Shown here one piece after another: positions 32,679-45,430 of a stretch of DNA of 64,000 nucleotides. A program made the translations under genes and the position numbers. Under the pieces are notes generated by a model, which saw nothing but the letters and a program-made list of their open reading frames with translations, was not told the origin of the DNA and did not search any database. The stretch covers positions 232,623-296,622 of the forward strand of contig NW_025064902.1 of NCBI RefSeq assembly GCF_019112545.1. The letters are read 5' to 3'. Origin of the DNA: Guyanagaster necrorhizus (Eukaryota > Basidiomycota > Agaricomycetes > Agaricales > Physalacriaceae). Position 1 is the stretch's first letter. The number at the start of each line of letters is the position of its first letter.

Positions 32679-34537
32679 GTGGTGAAGAGGATCTGACCAT
32701 GTGCAAGGTGAAAACTGATACAGCAGAGTGCTATCCACTGACCACACTCACACCAACATACACACAAACTCTTAGTTTGTGAGGGGATTATAATGCAATA
32801 AAAGTAGTAATCAACAAATATAATTGTCTTTTTCAATGAGTCCACAGTGTGCAAACAGTAATAGTGCATATACAACAGTCCTAGATCTCTCTAAGTCTCA
32901 AAGCTTTTGGTTTTATCAAAACAAGAGGTGGCAACAGGTGTTGCTGGGCCTCAAGGCAAAGGATACTGCAGCTCAATACAATACATTGAAACACTTCCAC
33001 AAAACTCTCAAAAGATCCTAAGCACAGCTCAGATCAACTCAAAATTCCTAACACACACAATACATGACTCAAAGCTTCATGCTCTAAGCAGAAACGAATT
33101 ATAAACACATCCACAAGTGCCAAAGGGCACAGATCTCTGTTCACAAGTTTCCAAACCAATCATAGACCCACAGGATTCAAACCTATGCAATCCAGAGACA
33201 CAAAACACAATAAAACACTGTCCAACAGACCAAAGGATTTGAACCTTTGCCAATCTGCAGAAATAACACAAAAAGCACACACTAATCAAGCCAAAGGGTT
33301 TGAACCTCTGCCACCTGTAGCACCATATGTCACAAATACCTCAAAAACTCAAGATGATGCTCTTCAGACACTGCTCTCTTATTCTCAGATTAGAGTGCAA
33401 TCCAAAACCTCTTATCAAACTGAGTTCAAGTCCTTCATGAGCTTTGATGCCTTGCTCAGTTCTCAATGCTCTCTCAATGATATTTGATAATAAGTTTATT
33501 CTCTCACTCAAAGTTACAAACACAAACCCAGAGCTAGAGTGCAAGGCTTTCTGTGCCCAATACACTGCAACTGTGGAGGTTGGAAACTCCCTTTTCTACT
33601 CATACAATGCTGTATTTAAATACTCTACTATAGTACTTACTAATACAATTCTACTATGGTATCTTCAAAGTGCAGAACTCCATGCTGGATCCCACAGATA
33701 TTATTTGCATGCCTATCACAGTTGCCATGCTTATTCTCTTCTGGGCTAGGACTGTGTAATGTTTCCTTGCTAGCTGGCCTAGCCAAGTCTGCTCACTTTT
33801 TTATTTCCCCAGTGACACATCCCTGACAGCAGTAAACTGTTCTGGACCCCTAGAGTTATCTTCCATGTCTGGAGTCAGCCACAATAGTTATGTTCTCTTT
33901 TCCAGTGTCTTCACATTCCCTCCAGCTCACAAAATGCACCACTTCTGGCCTGACATGCACAAATTAACTCACCTAATATGATATGTGTCATACTTCAGTA
34001 TGATGTAGAGTCTCTTGCTGTGTTAAGCATGCTAAGGCACTGTAAGTATGCATGTGAGTCTCTGAGCAGTACATGTGCTATTTATATCTGGAGGTAGTAT
34101 TCCTCTATCTATTCCTTTGTTACCATCATTTTATTTCTCTATTCAGCATCCAGTTATTCAGATACCTTTCTTTGGGTCTCAGCTCTCTGTTCTAAGACAT
34201 GTTCCATCAGTGCATCAATGGCTGTGCATCCTTCATCAATGTGATCAGGATTGCTGATCATATTTTGATCATATTCTTTTTATCTTTAGCATGCCCTCTT
34301 GTAATGGTATTGGCATGTTTAAGGCCAAGTGCTGGGACCTCATATGCAGTCTAACCCCTCTGGTATTAGTCTGCTACTAGGCCATGCACTCTGCTCCTTG
34401 TTACTTCAGTTTAGCCTTATGATGCCTAGGTTTCTGTGTGCTCTTATTCTATTCTCAGTTACATGCTTACTGAACTGAAATGCAGTCCATGTATTCTCAA
34501 TTTTTGCAATTTTACATGCCTGAACATGGAGAGAGTG
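32679..34537 (+). repeat. F3 long LTR-like repeat, copy 2
   Basis: About 1.86 kb, from TGGTGAAGAG to just before an F2 LTR at 34538. It matches copy 3 (45431-47205) throughout and copy 1 in inverse orientation. It contains about three units of the TTYGAA tandem dyad. Short frames occur but none resembles a known protein. Confidence 0.75.
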
Positions 34538-36880
34538 TGTCAGTGGCATGTGACTATAACCATGTGATAAACAGGTGCTGTATTGTGTTCATACAATCAC
34601 ACCTGAGTTCACTATATATAGATGCTAGCGTTATGCCTCAAGGTTAATACTAGTTGACTCAAGATAAGATAGTAAAATTAAGAATAGTTTGAGACTAGAG
34701 GTACATGGCATTGGCTATGCTACTTATATACCATTCATCTCCTAGATAAATATAGCACTACTAATTGTGAGTGTCTGTGTTATAGTACTTGTTATTCTAG
34801 GGTGTCATGGTTATCTATAAAAGGGGAATTGTCTTGTTGTCAAGATGTTGCTATGTGTCATGAGACAATGATTGATGTGCTAACTAAGATTGTCCCATAG
34901 TCCTAAGTGCTGATTTAAGCACTCTGACTAAGCATAAATAGAGATAGAAATAAAGATGAAAGGTGAAAAATCATAACATTATCTCCTCCTTAAGATTATC
35001 ATCCTGATGGCTTAATTTAGGGATAGTTCATACTCATGTATAGCTGTATCCTTGTTCATCTGCTTCTCATTGACTCACTGATTTTATTCTGAGCTATAAC
35101 CTTTCCAACTGATGAGATAGTCAATGGTTGTTGTCATTCTGTCCAATCATTCTGTCAGTAGTTGATGAACATGTAGAGATATTTTTTGATTTCCTGGTTG
35201 ATGCATTCTGTTTGTCCATCTGTCTGGAGGTGGTAGGGGGTGAAGGCATTGCTTCAGATTCCAAGGAGTTGGTATAAGTCATTAAGGAACTTGGATACAA
35301 ATTGAGGGCCCTGATCTGAGATTACAACCTGTGGCATTCCATATTTGGAGTAGACTTCATCCCAGAGGATTTTGGCCCATTCTTCTGATGATAGTTTGGT
35401 GGAGCAGGTGACTAGAATGATGGCCTTGGAAAAGTGATCAACAATGATGATGATAGTATTATAACTATTGCAATCAGACAGTCTGGTGATCATATCAATG
35501 GAAATGTGAGTCTATGGTGTCATGGGAATCTCATTTGGGTGTAGTGGGGCCAGTCAAGTCTTTGTGGAAGACTTGATTCTTTAACAGATTTTGCATGCCT
35601 TAATATACTTGTCTACTTCCTGCCCTAGCTTTGGCCACCAATACTCTCATAGTATCAGCTCCTTTGTTTTTGCAATTCCTGGGTGTCCAGCCATTGCATG
35701 ATCATATGACATGGTGATGATTTCCTCTTGCAGTGATGATTGTCAGGGGATGTAGATTCTTCTATTGTAATAGAGTAGGTCATCTTGCTTCATGATGTCT
35801 CTTTTGTGATTTAGGAATGTGGTGATTCTCTGATTCCATAGGGCCAGTTGTCACATTACACTCTGTATCCTAGTGTGAATCTCCTCCTCTGTCAGCATCA
35901 TCATTATATGGAAATGTTTCAGTTTTAATAATACCATCCTGTCATTATCCTCTTTCCCCTGGTCATGGTCAGCTTGCCAGCTCAGAAGGTCTGCCTTCTT
36001 GTTGGCCACCCTGGCTTTATAATGCAGGGTGTAGTCATCTTTGGCCAGCTCAGTGACCCATCAGGCCTGTCATCAGTTGAGCTTCTGGAGAAGGCAGAAG
36101 TATCATAAGTTCTGATGATCTATCTAAACCTCAAATGTCTGAGTCACCCCAATCAGATAATAGTGCCACTCAGCCAGCACTGACATAATAGCCAACAACT
36201 CCTTGTTATAGATCTTATAGTTCCATTCCATAGCTGACAGGGTCTTAGAAAGGAATGCTACAGGCTGCCATCATCCTTTCTGTTCCAGTGAGAGCATGGC
36301 ACTGATGGCCTCTTCACTTGCATCAGCTTTCACCCTAAACCTTCTGTCCTGCATGGAAATCACCAGGATTACATCTTCAGCTAATTTCTTCTTTAAGTCA
36401 TGGAACACAGCCTGTTGAGAAAGTCTCCATGTCCATAGGGCATTACTGGTAAGTTTCATCATTGGTCAGATGATCTTAATGTAATCATAGATGAATCATT
36501 GGTAGAAATTGGTGAACCCTAAAAACAACTGGAGTTCCTTCTTCTTTGTCAGCTCCAGCCATTCTGTTACTTCTGCTACTTTGATTGAGTCTATTTGTAT
36601 ACTCTCCTCACTAATGATGACTCCTAGGTATTCAGTATCTAGGACCTTGAACTTGCACTTCTCTGCTTTGAGAAACAGCTTGTGCTTCTGCATCAGCTTG
36701 AGCACTTGCTGTACCAGGCATCAGTGTTCTCCTTTGTCTCTGGATAAGATTAATATATCAGCCAGATAAATGGTTACCTTCCCCATAGTGATCAGGTCTT
36801 TGAAAATGTCATTCATCATCCATTGAAAGGTTGCTGGAGAGTTTGTCAATCCAAAGAACATAATGGTGTTGTGCTTGATA
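34538..36880 (-). mobile_element. F2 chromovirus copy G3: 3' LTR to RT, with internal deletion
   Basis: The 3' LTR is 34538-34978 (441 bp, plus-strand end AATCATAACA), followed by the purine tract region and a stub of the chromodomain. At about 35130 the chromodomain joins directly to the integrase core, so the intervening integrase C-terminus is deleted. The integrase core is well kept (NTIIIIVDHFSKAI; YGMPQVVISDQGPQFVSKF). RNase H and RT follow up to MFFGLTNSPATFQWMMND. The RT signature reads YLADILIL instead of YLDD, losing one catalytic Asp. The copy ends at about 36880 against unrelated DNA. Confidence 0.82.
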
Positions 36881-38275
36881 ATGGCTAAGTGACTAAAAGA
36901 GGTGAATGAGGAATGAACTCTCAAACACCAACATCTAACCACTCAATACACAATCACCAAGTACAGTTGAGGTTGGTTGTTTCAAGTTTGTTAGAAGCAC
37001 TCTTGCAGTCTTAAGTAAAATCAAAGAAACAGTCAATAAAGACAGTTATTCAACTCTCTCTTGCTTTCAAAGATGCAATACTCATGTGAGTAGTTTATAG
37101 CAATGTTTAAGTATAATTAGGACTTAGAATCAATGCCAAATTGCGCTCCAAATCAACTTAGAATATTCCAAAACCCAATGAACTCTAAAACCCAAATACT
37201 AAGTCTATCAAGCACTTAGGCTTGACTAGCTGCACTCTTGGCTGGCTAGCAGTCCTGAAAACCGAAGAACTTGTATTCTGATGCCGAAACCCTTATAGTT
37301 TGAAACCCAAATTAATCCAAAACCCAAAATACAGTTATTATTCCAATCTAATCCTCTCTAAGTGACAAAGCAACTTAAATAAATCACTAAGTTGAAGCAG
37401 AACTCAAAATCCATTGTCCCAGAGACTAACTACAGTGAGATAGAAGACTTGAACATGGAGGTGGATCGCTTGCTTGCTATTTTCCCCTCTTTTCTACTTT
37501 TATACATAAAAAATAGGTACAGAATCTATAAATAACATGTCTAAAATAATATTTCTCCTATTTGAAGCAGAATCAGGCTGCTATTTCAGATTGATGGCAC
37601 TCCTGGACTCTCTTAGGTCTGCCCAGATCTGTCTGGCCACTGCACAGCTTTATTTTAAGCCTACAGTGTCTGTGGGTACCTAACTCCTTTCTGTCTACCC
37701 AGAGTTTTAATCCTCTGAGTTATTCTTAGTAGCTTGATTGATCAGGCCCAGTCAGACCTGGTCAACTGGTCCTATCCACTTTATTTCTCTCAATTCTAAG
37801 TCCCTTAGGTCACCTGATACCTAGAAAATTTGGACTTAGGCATTTGAGTCAAAACTCAGAGTGCTAGCTACAGATCATTGGATCCCTATTCTTACTACTC
37901 CTGGATGATGCTGTCTTTACTCAATACTCCACAACTGGCTATGGTATTACCCCTAGCTGTCTTAGAATATACTTGTCTTAGTGGCATGTAGAATTGGCCC
38001 TAGTTGAGGTACCATTTCTAAGTCCAACTTGGACTTAGTATTTTTCAAGGTGTGATGCAGAACTTTTCTAAGTTTGAACCTGACTTAGGATTTTTATCCT
38101 TAGGCCATGTTATTTTATAAAGTCCCTTTTGGACTTAGTATTAGTGACTAGCATGACTATCAGCTTGGAGCCTCAGCCATAGTTCTCTACTGGCTAATGA
38201 TCCTCAGTTACTAGCATATTCTAGTGTGTTATGCAGAATTTGCAAATTATAGGGCTGGACATGTAGCCTGCATAT
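36881..38275. other. 1.4-kb unrelated insertion between two F2 copies
   Basis: This block has no F1, F2 or copia motif and no ORF of note. It retains a few CpGs (for example near 37150, 37260 and 37465), more than its neighbours. It is marked by repeated GGACTTAG/CTAAGTCC octamers and runs of AAACCCAAA. The ends could be TGTTGTG and CTGGACA or GCCTGCA, so a long solo LTR of another family is possible but unproven. No second copy is in the window. Confidence 0.45.
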
Positions 38276-38469
38276 CAATATACCACTCTATGTCTTGGCC
38301 CATTTTGGGCTATCAGTATTCCCATAAGACCAGCTCTTTTGTCTTAGCAATCCCTGGATGTTCAGCAGTCATGTGATCATGACAAGTGGCAATGATCTCA
38401 CCATGAAGTGCTTGGTCCCTGAGAAGTAGATTCATTCATCATAACAGATCATTCTGTCCTCCTTCTTCA

Positions 38470-40570
38470 TTCTCTGCTCATGGTTGAGAGATAGAGCCAC
38501 TCATTGGTTCCATTTGCAGGTATTCTGAGTCATGCTCTTGATGCACTCATGGATCTCCTCTTCAGTCAGCATGATCATTGCCTGGAAGTGTTCTGGTCTT
38601 AAGATCACAACTTTCTTGTTGTCCTCTCCCCTTTGGTTGTGATCTGCTCTCCTGCTCAGCAGGTCTGCCTTCTTGTTTGCTATACCATCTTTGTGATGCA
38701 GCATATAGTTGTATTCTGATAGTTCAGTGACCTATCATGTCTGTCAGCAGTTTAGCTTCTGGAGTATATGGAAGTATTGAAGGTTCTGGTGATTGGTTCA
38801 GATTTCAAAGGTCTGGACTGATCTAATGAAATAATGCCACCACTCAGCTAGGATGAGCATTATTGTGAGCAACTCTTTGTCATATATCTCATAGTTGCAT
38901 TCCATGACTGTGAGCACCCTGGATAGGAATGCAACCAGATGCCATTTACTGTCCTGTTCTTCAGAGAGGACAGCACCAATAGCACCTTTGCTTGAGTCAG
39001 CCTTGATGCAGAATTTTCTGTCTTGCATCAGGATGGCAAGGATTATGTCCTCTGCTAATCAGTATTTAAGGTCATTGAATGCTGATTGTTGGGCCAGGCC
39101 CCAGGTCTATGGAACATTGCTGGTTAGTTGCATCATTGGTCAGACTATTTTGCTGTAGTCATGAATGAAGCATCAGTAAAAATTCATGAAGCTGAGGAAG
39201 GACTGTAGTTCCTTCTTCCTTATCGACTCCAGCCATTCTGTGACCCTTGCTACTTTGATGGGGTCCATCTTGAGTTCATGAGGTCAAAGAACATGACTAT
39301 GGGCTCAAATAGCCCTTAGTTGGTACAGAAGGTGGCTTTCTATTTATTGCCTTCTTTGATGTATATATTATTGTACTCCCAGCAAATGTCCAACTTGGTG
39401 TAGTATCAGGTGCCATAAAGTTTATCCATCAGCTTAGAGATCAAGGGGAGCAGATAGTGATTCTTGATCATCATCTCATTGAGCTTCTGGTAATCTTGTA
39501 TTAGTCAGAGTTTACCATCCTTCTTTTTAATGAAGAAGAAGAGTGAGGCCATTGGTGAATTTGATGGCCTAATTCATCTACTAGAGAGGTTCTCCTCTAG
39601 GAACTGATTGAGCTTGTGTTGCTTGTTATTGCTAAGTGGATATATTTTGCAGTCCAGATTAGCATTGGCATTTAGAATCAGCTCAATTGCATGATCCCAA
39701 GGCTTCAGTTCCAGTAACTCATTGAAACTATCTTTGTCAAACAGGTCCAATAGTTGCATGCCCATTCAGGCACTATCTCTTCAAACATCTTGCTCTTCTT
39801 TCTCACATTGGCCTTTGCCACCAAATCATTGGCATAATGTATAGCATGAATGTGTATAGCTTTCTGCAGGTCAATGGTGAGAATGGTCTCACCATCCTCT
39901 ATTTTCTCATCTCAACAGTCCTCTAGGTCCTTGTCAGGAAGTTCAAAGAGGATTTTTTAGCATTGACAATAGGCAAATGTGATACATTCAGTTTTCCAGT
40001 TGATTAGTGGATTGTGATGTATCAGCCAGTCATGGCCAAGAAATATTTTCTTTGTTCCCAAGTCAATGACAGCCAAGTTGATTCATTCAGAGTGATCTCT
40101 GATTGTGAGCCTGAGCTTGATGAATTCAGTAATTGAACCAGCTTAGTTCTTGGTGCCATCTGCATTATAAACTGATATCAGAGCTGCAGTAGCCCAAGTG
40201 GAGAGACTGTGCTTGGTGATGAAAGCTCTGTTAATTGAGCTGCTTGTGCAGCCACTATCAGTTAGGGCAGTGACTGTGTAGGTTCTTCAAGATGTGAGTG
40301 TCTTGATTTGAGCTTTAGCCAATAGGTTCTGATCCAGTGTCTTGGATTGTTGGATGAACTTCTGTGGTTCTCAAAGTTCATTGAGCCATTTCAGGGCTCA
40401 GCATTATTTGGCCTTTCTCATTCTCTTGATCATCTCATTGATGATTTCCTCAGCTCAGGTTTTGTGGACCCAATTCTTGAGCATGGTCTTTGCCATGGAT
40501 TCATTCTTCACATTCTTGATGGCTCACCAAGTCTATTTAGTATTGAATGGTTTTAGCTAACCAGTGGGGC
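38470..40570 (-). pseudogene. G4 pol: protease, deleted RT, RNase H
   Basis: The protease keeps ALTDSGCTSSSINRAF near 40205-40260. RT N-terminal blocks lie near 39300-39760 and thumb blocks near 39180-39250 with the palm missing. RNase H has FCIKADSSKGAIGAVLS and WHLVAFLSRVL near 38900-39030. A HKDGIANKKADLLSRR block sits at 38640-38704. Stops and the palm deletion rule out activity. Confidence 0.78.
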
Positions 40571-40867
40571 TTGCTGCCCCTGTTTAGCCTGTAGGCAGTT
40601 GAGTTTATTCTTTTAGTGATTCTTGTAATAGAGTGGTAATGTTGGATATATTTGAATGCATGCATAATTTAGACATAGATAATACTACAGAAATAATATC
40701 AGTCCATCCAGCATCTGCTTGTGACACACCACTTGATATTTTGGCTGAGTCAGCAGAATTGCTCACTGCTTGACCCCATCTTTTACCTTCTCAACCTTTG
40801 TGTCCAGTCCAAGGTTTTCTTCCTCCTTCTGTAATTTGGGAATCAGCATCCATAAGTCTTCTCAGAT

Positions 40868-43800
40868 TCACTTGTTCTTCTTCTGTGGGCAGTCTTGTGC
40901 CATGTGGCCTTTCTGGCCACAGTTAAAGCACTTACCTTTCTTTTTGAGCTGATCCACATCTATAGGCTTACCCATTCCAGTAAATATGGTGTCTGTACCA
41001 GTTTTCTTCTCACTGTAGAAGAAAGTTGAGGTTGAGCCACTAGACTTGGTGAATGTGGTCAGATTAGAAGAGGTAGATTTCAGGCTCTGTCCCTGATGCT
41101 TCTGTCCTCTCATGGACAATATAACTTGTTCAGCCTTCTGCTGCTGTCATTCCCTATACATTATGATGATTCAGGCCTTCCACTTGTCATATCCCTTTGG
41201 AATATTCTGGCTAAGGTCCAAGATTATCTTGAGATAGAAGGGTGGCACTTCCATCTTCATGTACTTGACCATTCATCTGATGTCCATGATGTTATCATGG
41301 ACTCTGGCAAGTTTGCTGAGTCATTCTAGTTTGTCAAAGTATTCAGTGGCCAGTTTATCAGCCATCTTGAATTCCTTCATCTTCTGCCAGTGTATCTCCT
41401 GGACAGCAGAGTCTGTGAACTTGTTGATAATCATTTGTTTAAGCACTGGCCATGAGGGCATCTAGTGGTGCTGCCATATGGTTGACCAGAACATAGGGGC
41501 TAATAATACTCACTATGTTTTTGCCTTATCCTCCATGTGAGTCATGGTGAACATCACCTTGTACATGTCAAGAAGGAAGTATGAGGTGAAGACCTGGAAA
41601 TATTGGTCACAGTTAGTGAGAAATCTGTCAATGTCCTCAGATGCTCCTCTGAAGGAATGGGGCTCATGGATGAGAACCAGTTTGCAATTGAGGATGGTGG
41701 TGTCCACTGCAAGTGCCATCATCAGGTTCAGGATCTCACCAAATAGTCAGATATTCCAGAATATTAGAGATCCTGAGAATAAATGGAGAGAGCTATTGTC
41801 AGCAACAGGATTTCTCAGTAGCAAGGCCTTCTTGCATATGATGTGCCTGTTTTGGATGGTAAATCCTAATTCAAGTGCTTTAGAGTTGTCTTCTTTAGGC
41901 AGAAGGGCCATGGGGGCTTTTTGGCTTCTGCTGCCTTCAGCTTCATCTGGCAGCAGTTGACTAGCAAATGGTTGGTGCATAGGTTGAGCCCACAGGTTCT
42001 GATAAGGGTCCCTAGGCCAGAGTCAGCTCTGTGTGAGCTGGAATGCCATGCTACAGATGGCCAAAGTGGTGAATGTGTATCACATCAAGGTGCTTCATAT
42101 TAAGAGTGTCATGTAAATGGTATGACTCAGTGCCACACTTGGCATTCACAGCATCAGTTCAATGTCAAACCTTGATTTGTATGCTAGTAGTGGTGCCAGC
42201 TGATATCCTAAATATTTTTCATTGTAAATAAAAATTGCCTGCTTAGTGGCTGCATCTTGAATAATATCCATGCACTCAAGTCTATCAGTGTGACATACCT
42301 TAGTCCTATAGGTGACACCAGCCAGGTGTCATCTCTTCATAGTGTGGCTGCCCCTTTCTGGTACAGCTGTAAAAATTCTCTCTGGCACTCCTTCTGTGCC
42401 TTTCTTGCTAATTCTTTTTCTGTTGAATGTTTCATAAATATGCTCTCCCACTCAGAGAGGAGATCCTCTTCCTTGTCACCCTCCTCATTCTCATCCTCCT
42501 CGATGAGGGAATTGTTGTCAAGCAGGTCATAGGTTTTTGGGATGACCTGGCTGCTGCTGCTAGATGCTGGGTTCAGCATCACTTGGTCTGAAGCAAAGAG
42601 AAGGCTCTCACTCTCTTTGCTGCTCCTTGAGAGCTTTGATCTGTATTGCTTCCACCACCACTGCTCTGTGATATCAGTGGAAGTTTCAGTAGAATCAGAG
42701 TCAGAGAAAGAGAGATGTGAAGTGCCTGTCTAAGACCTGCTTGAGATCTCTGGTGAGGTCGATGTGCTCCTCATCACCTCCAAGATCTTCTCTGTGACTA
42801 GGAAGGTCTATATCCTGGCCTGGAATATTGTTGGTCTTGGTGATAGAATCAGTCCCATATAATAATAGGTGGTTGTCATCAAGGTCAAGTGATGTCCTTC
42901 AGTGGATATTGTCTGTATAGATAATGCCTTTGGTGGGTGTCATCTATGAGTCAGGCTCAGATATGGCTGGGGTGCTGGGCTCCTGAAACAGGGTAGGGAA
43001 ATCAATGAGGGTATAATCAATAGTGGAGGTTCCAGGGCTCCCTAAGCCCCTCCTCCAATCAGCTCTGTCTTGAGCTTGGAGATATCACCTGAAGAGAGCA
43101 TCCTCTCAAGCTGCCTCATACTTGATTCATGTCTGCTTCTGGATGTACTTGGCAAGAGAGTTGGTACATGAAACTTCATCCTCTGGAGAGAGGACTGGGT
43201 CAACTGGGTTGATTGGTTGTACTGGGCTTGGTGGGCTCTGTACACTTCTTGCTCAGTGAGCCTCATAATGTCTCTGACATCACTCCAGTCAGTCAGCCTC
43301 TCTGGCAGCTGCTTGCCAGTATCTTTCTTCTGTCTCATAGTCATAGGCATAGAAGGGGTCATCAGTCCTGATGACTCTTGTTCTGTTTCTCTTGCTGTCA
43401 GTACTCTGGTTCCTGATATGGAGCTCAGCAGAGATACTCTTCCTGCTTCCTGTAGGCATTGCATATAGGAATCCATAGTTGCTGTTAGGTGGAGGACTTT
43501 CATTCCCTCAAGCCACCCCAGAGGCATCAAGGGAGTCTCTGGCATGATATCCAATGCTAGGCTCAGAGGGTATAGCTGAGAGGGTGCCCCTTGTCATAGG
43601 GATATGGCTGGGGATATCTGTGCACTCAACTGGTGGGATAGACATGTCAGGCCTTAGTCTTTGAAACCCTGTAGCTCAAGGATTGCTATCATCTCTGACA
43701 ATTGCTGTTGGGGGTTATGGCAGATATTAATGTCTTTCTTCTTCTCTAGGATGCTCTTCAGATGCATCTCCAGAGACAGTTTCAGGTATGGTTCCTTCTG

Positions 43801-44060
43801 TGGGCTGAAAGGACTGTCAGGCAGAGGAAGGGATGTTGTGGAGGGGGAGGTCAGAGGTGACATTTCATAGAATATGTCAGATGTGCTGAAACTGTTGATA
43901 ATGATGGATAGTTCAGATGGTGATTGATTGGCATTCTCAGCACAGCTGAATAATCACCAATAATCCTAACAATGTTCCAATGATGGAAGTGAGGAGTTCA
44001 AAGAACTTGTGGTCAAAGTTTGGGTCTGATAGGTTGATGGTGAAGGGCATTTGGTTTCTC
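40868..44060 (-). pseudogene. G4 gag with N-terminal hydrophobic segment and zinc knuckle
   Basis: From the N-terminus: FDHKFFELLTSIIGTLLGLL, a membrane-helix-like stretch near 43945-44020; DLPLHNIPSS; a long Ser/Glu/Gln-rich region; capsid blocks with ASEDIDRFLTNCDQYFQVF and FLLDMYKVMFTMTHMEDKAK near 41520-41670; and the knuckle CFNCGQKGHMAQDC near 40885-40930. The same order is found in G7 on the other strand, which confirms that these pieces form one gag of unusual length (about 900-1,000 residues). Confidence 0.75.
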
Positions 44061-44092
44061 AGCATGATTGGGCTTGAGAAAGAGAAGCTAGA

Positions 44093-44576
44093 AGCTTCAA
44101 GCTAATTGTTAAGCCCAAATAACATATGACTGAAACACATAATAAACTGACACTGCTTTGCATTCAGGCAGTCATATCAGAGTCCACTGTATGTATCTAT
44201 TTGTCTATATGTTGCAAGGCCTTTGCAGTTGGCTCAAGATAAGATGGTGAAGAATAAACTTTAGCTCAAAGCTAGAGTATTATAGTGAGAGCTATGCTAC
44301 TTATATACTATGCATCATCTGTCTAAAGATATTACTACCTAATTGTGCATTCTAGCATTATAGAGCATTTTGTCCAGTGTCATTAAGCTACCTACAAAAG
44401 GGTATTGTCTATCATAGAGTGGTTACTATTGTGTCAAAGAATAATGACTGACCAGATGTGTTGTGATGACTAAGCCTCAGTCCCATGGTCTTAAGCACTG
44501 GTCTAAGTGCTCTGACTAAGTGAAAATAGAGGTCAATCCCTTGAATAAAAGATAAAAATGAGGAAAAATCATAACA
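44093..44576 (-). repeat. G4 5' LTR and self-priming PBS
   Basis: The LTR spans 44107-44576 (plus-strand ends TGTTAAGCCC and AATCATAACA). Its self-primer motif is at 44261-44273 (AGCTTTGAGCTAA on the minus strand). One base inside the LTR is the PBS, 44093-44105 (TTAGCTTGAAGCT on the minus strand). The two are complementary at 11 of 13 positions, and the two mismatches are the opposite decay products of one CpG. Confidence 0.72.
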
Positions 44577-45430
44577 CACTGGTGATGACAAAATCTGCAA
44601 CAGAGATGATGGAAAATTTTGTATATATGAATGCCTATCAGAGTGAGATTCTTATGTCTGTCTAAATCAAGAGCCAAAGGTGTACTGTCATGTCTGAAAT
44701 GTTCATAAAGCTTTTTGAAATATATCTAATGATATAATCAACAAAGAAAATAACAATAGTTTTCAGAATGCTTATACAGCATATATAATATCTGAAATGT
44801 CATTCTTGAGTAAGTGCTGCACAATAACTACAGAAGCAGAGAGGCTTACAGACTCCTACACCTGTAATAAATTTAAGTTGTGTTTCTTATCCTTATAGAC
44901 AAGGAAAAGCTCATCAAATGTAGCTGCAACAGCAAGGAACTAAGCATGAAATATCAATTTGAAATTGACATAGATGTTATGGAGAGAAAGAAACATCTAT
45001 GATAAAGTATGGCAAGATGGTATGAAAGTGACTACCAACTATAAGATCATGATGATCAAAGTTTATTTGAACAACTTTAAAGAATGAAGACATATGTTTT
45101 TATATTCTAATAGTATATAATCTGTGTAGCTCTGGCTGTGTCTTTTCACACATTAGAGTCAAATAAAATGCACATTTGAACACAAGAGATAATCAACATC
45201 TATATAAAAGTGAAGTATGACTCATGAAAGAATAAACTGAGATACACATTAAGCAGGATCTACAGCTAACAGAGAGAGCCTTAGATTTAGATTTATACAG
45301 ATAAACACAATAAGAAAGGAAGATTACAGGAAAGCTCTTACAATTGAGATCAGAATCATGGGATTAGTATGAGTGCTTTTATATGTGCTGGAGGCCTCTC
45401 AGGCTGATACAGTCTGTCCAGTGAAGAGTT
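44577..45430. other. Unassigned CpG-depleted DNA
   Basis: AT-rich sequence with only short frames. No LTR, zinc knuckle, RT or integrase motif is seen on either strand. It lies between the G4 LTR and F3 copy 3 and is probably older transposon debris. Confidence 0.4.

Larger units (their letters stand above)
38276..44576 (-). mobile_element. F2 chromovirus copy G4: 5' LTR to integrase zinc region
   Basis: On the minus strand: 5' LTR (44576-44107), PBS, long gag, protease, RT with an internal deletion, RNase H, and the start of integrase at 38276-38380 (KMGQDIEWYI). The remaining integrase and 3' LTR are missing. At about 39260-39290 the RT reads from MFFDLMN straight into KVARVTEWLES. The whole YLDD palm segment, roughly 250 bp by comparison with G2, is gone. 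Confidence 0.82.

Noticed and set aside
34538..38380. G3 and G4 as one element split by the 36.9-38.3 kb block
   Set aside because: G3 stops in the RT N-terminus while G4 resumes at the integrase zinc region and has its own RT, so they are different copies.
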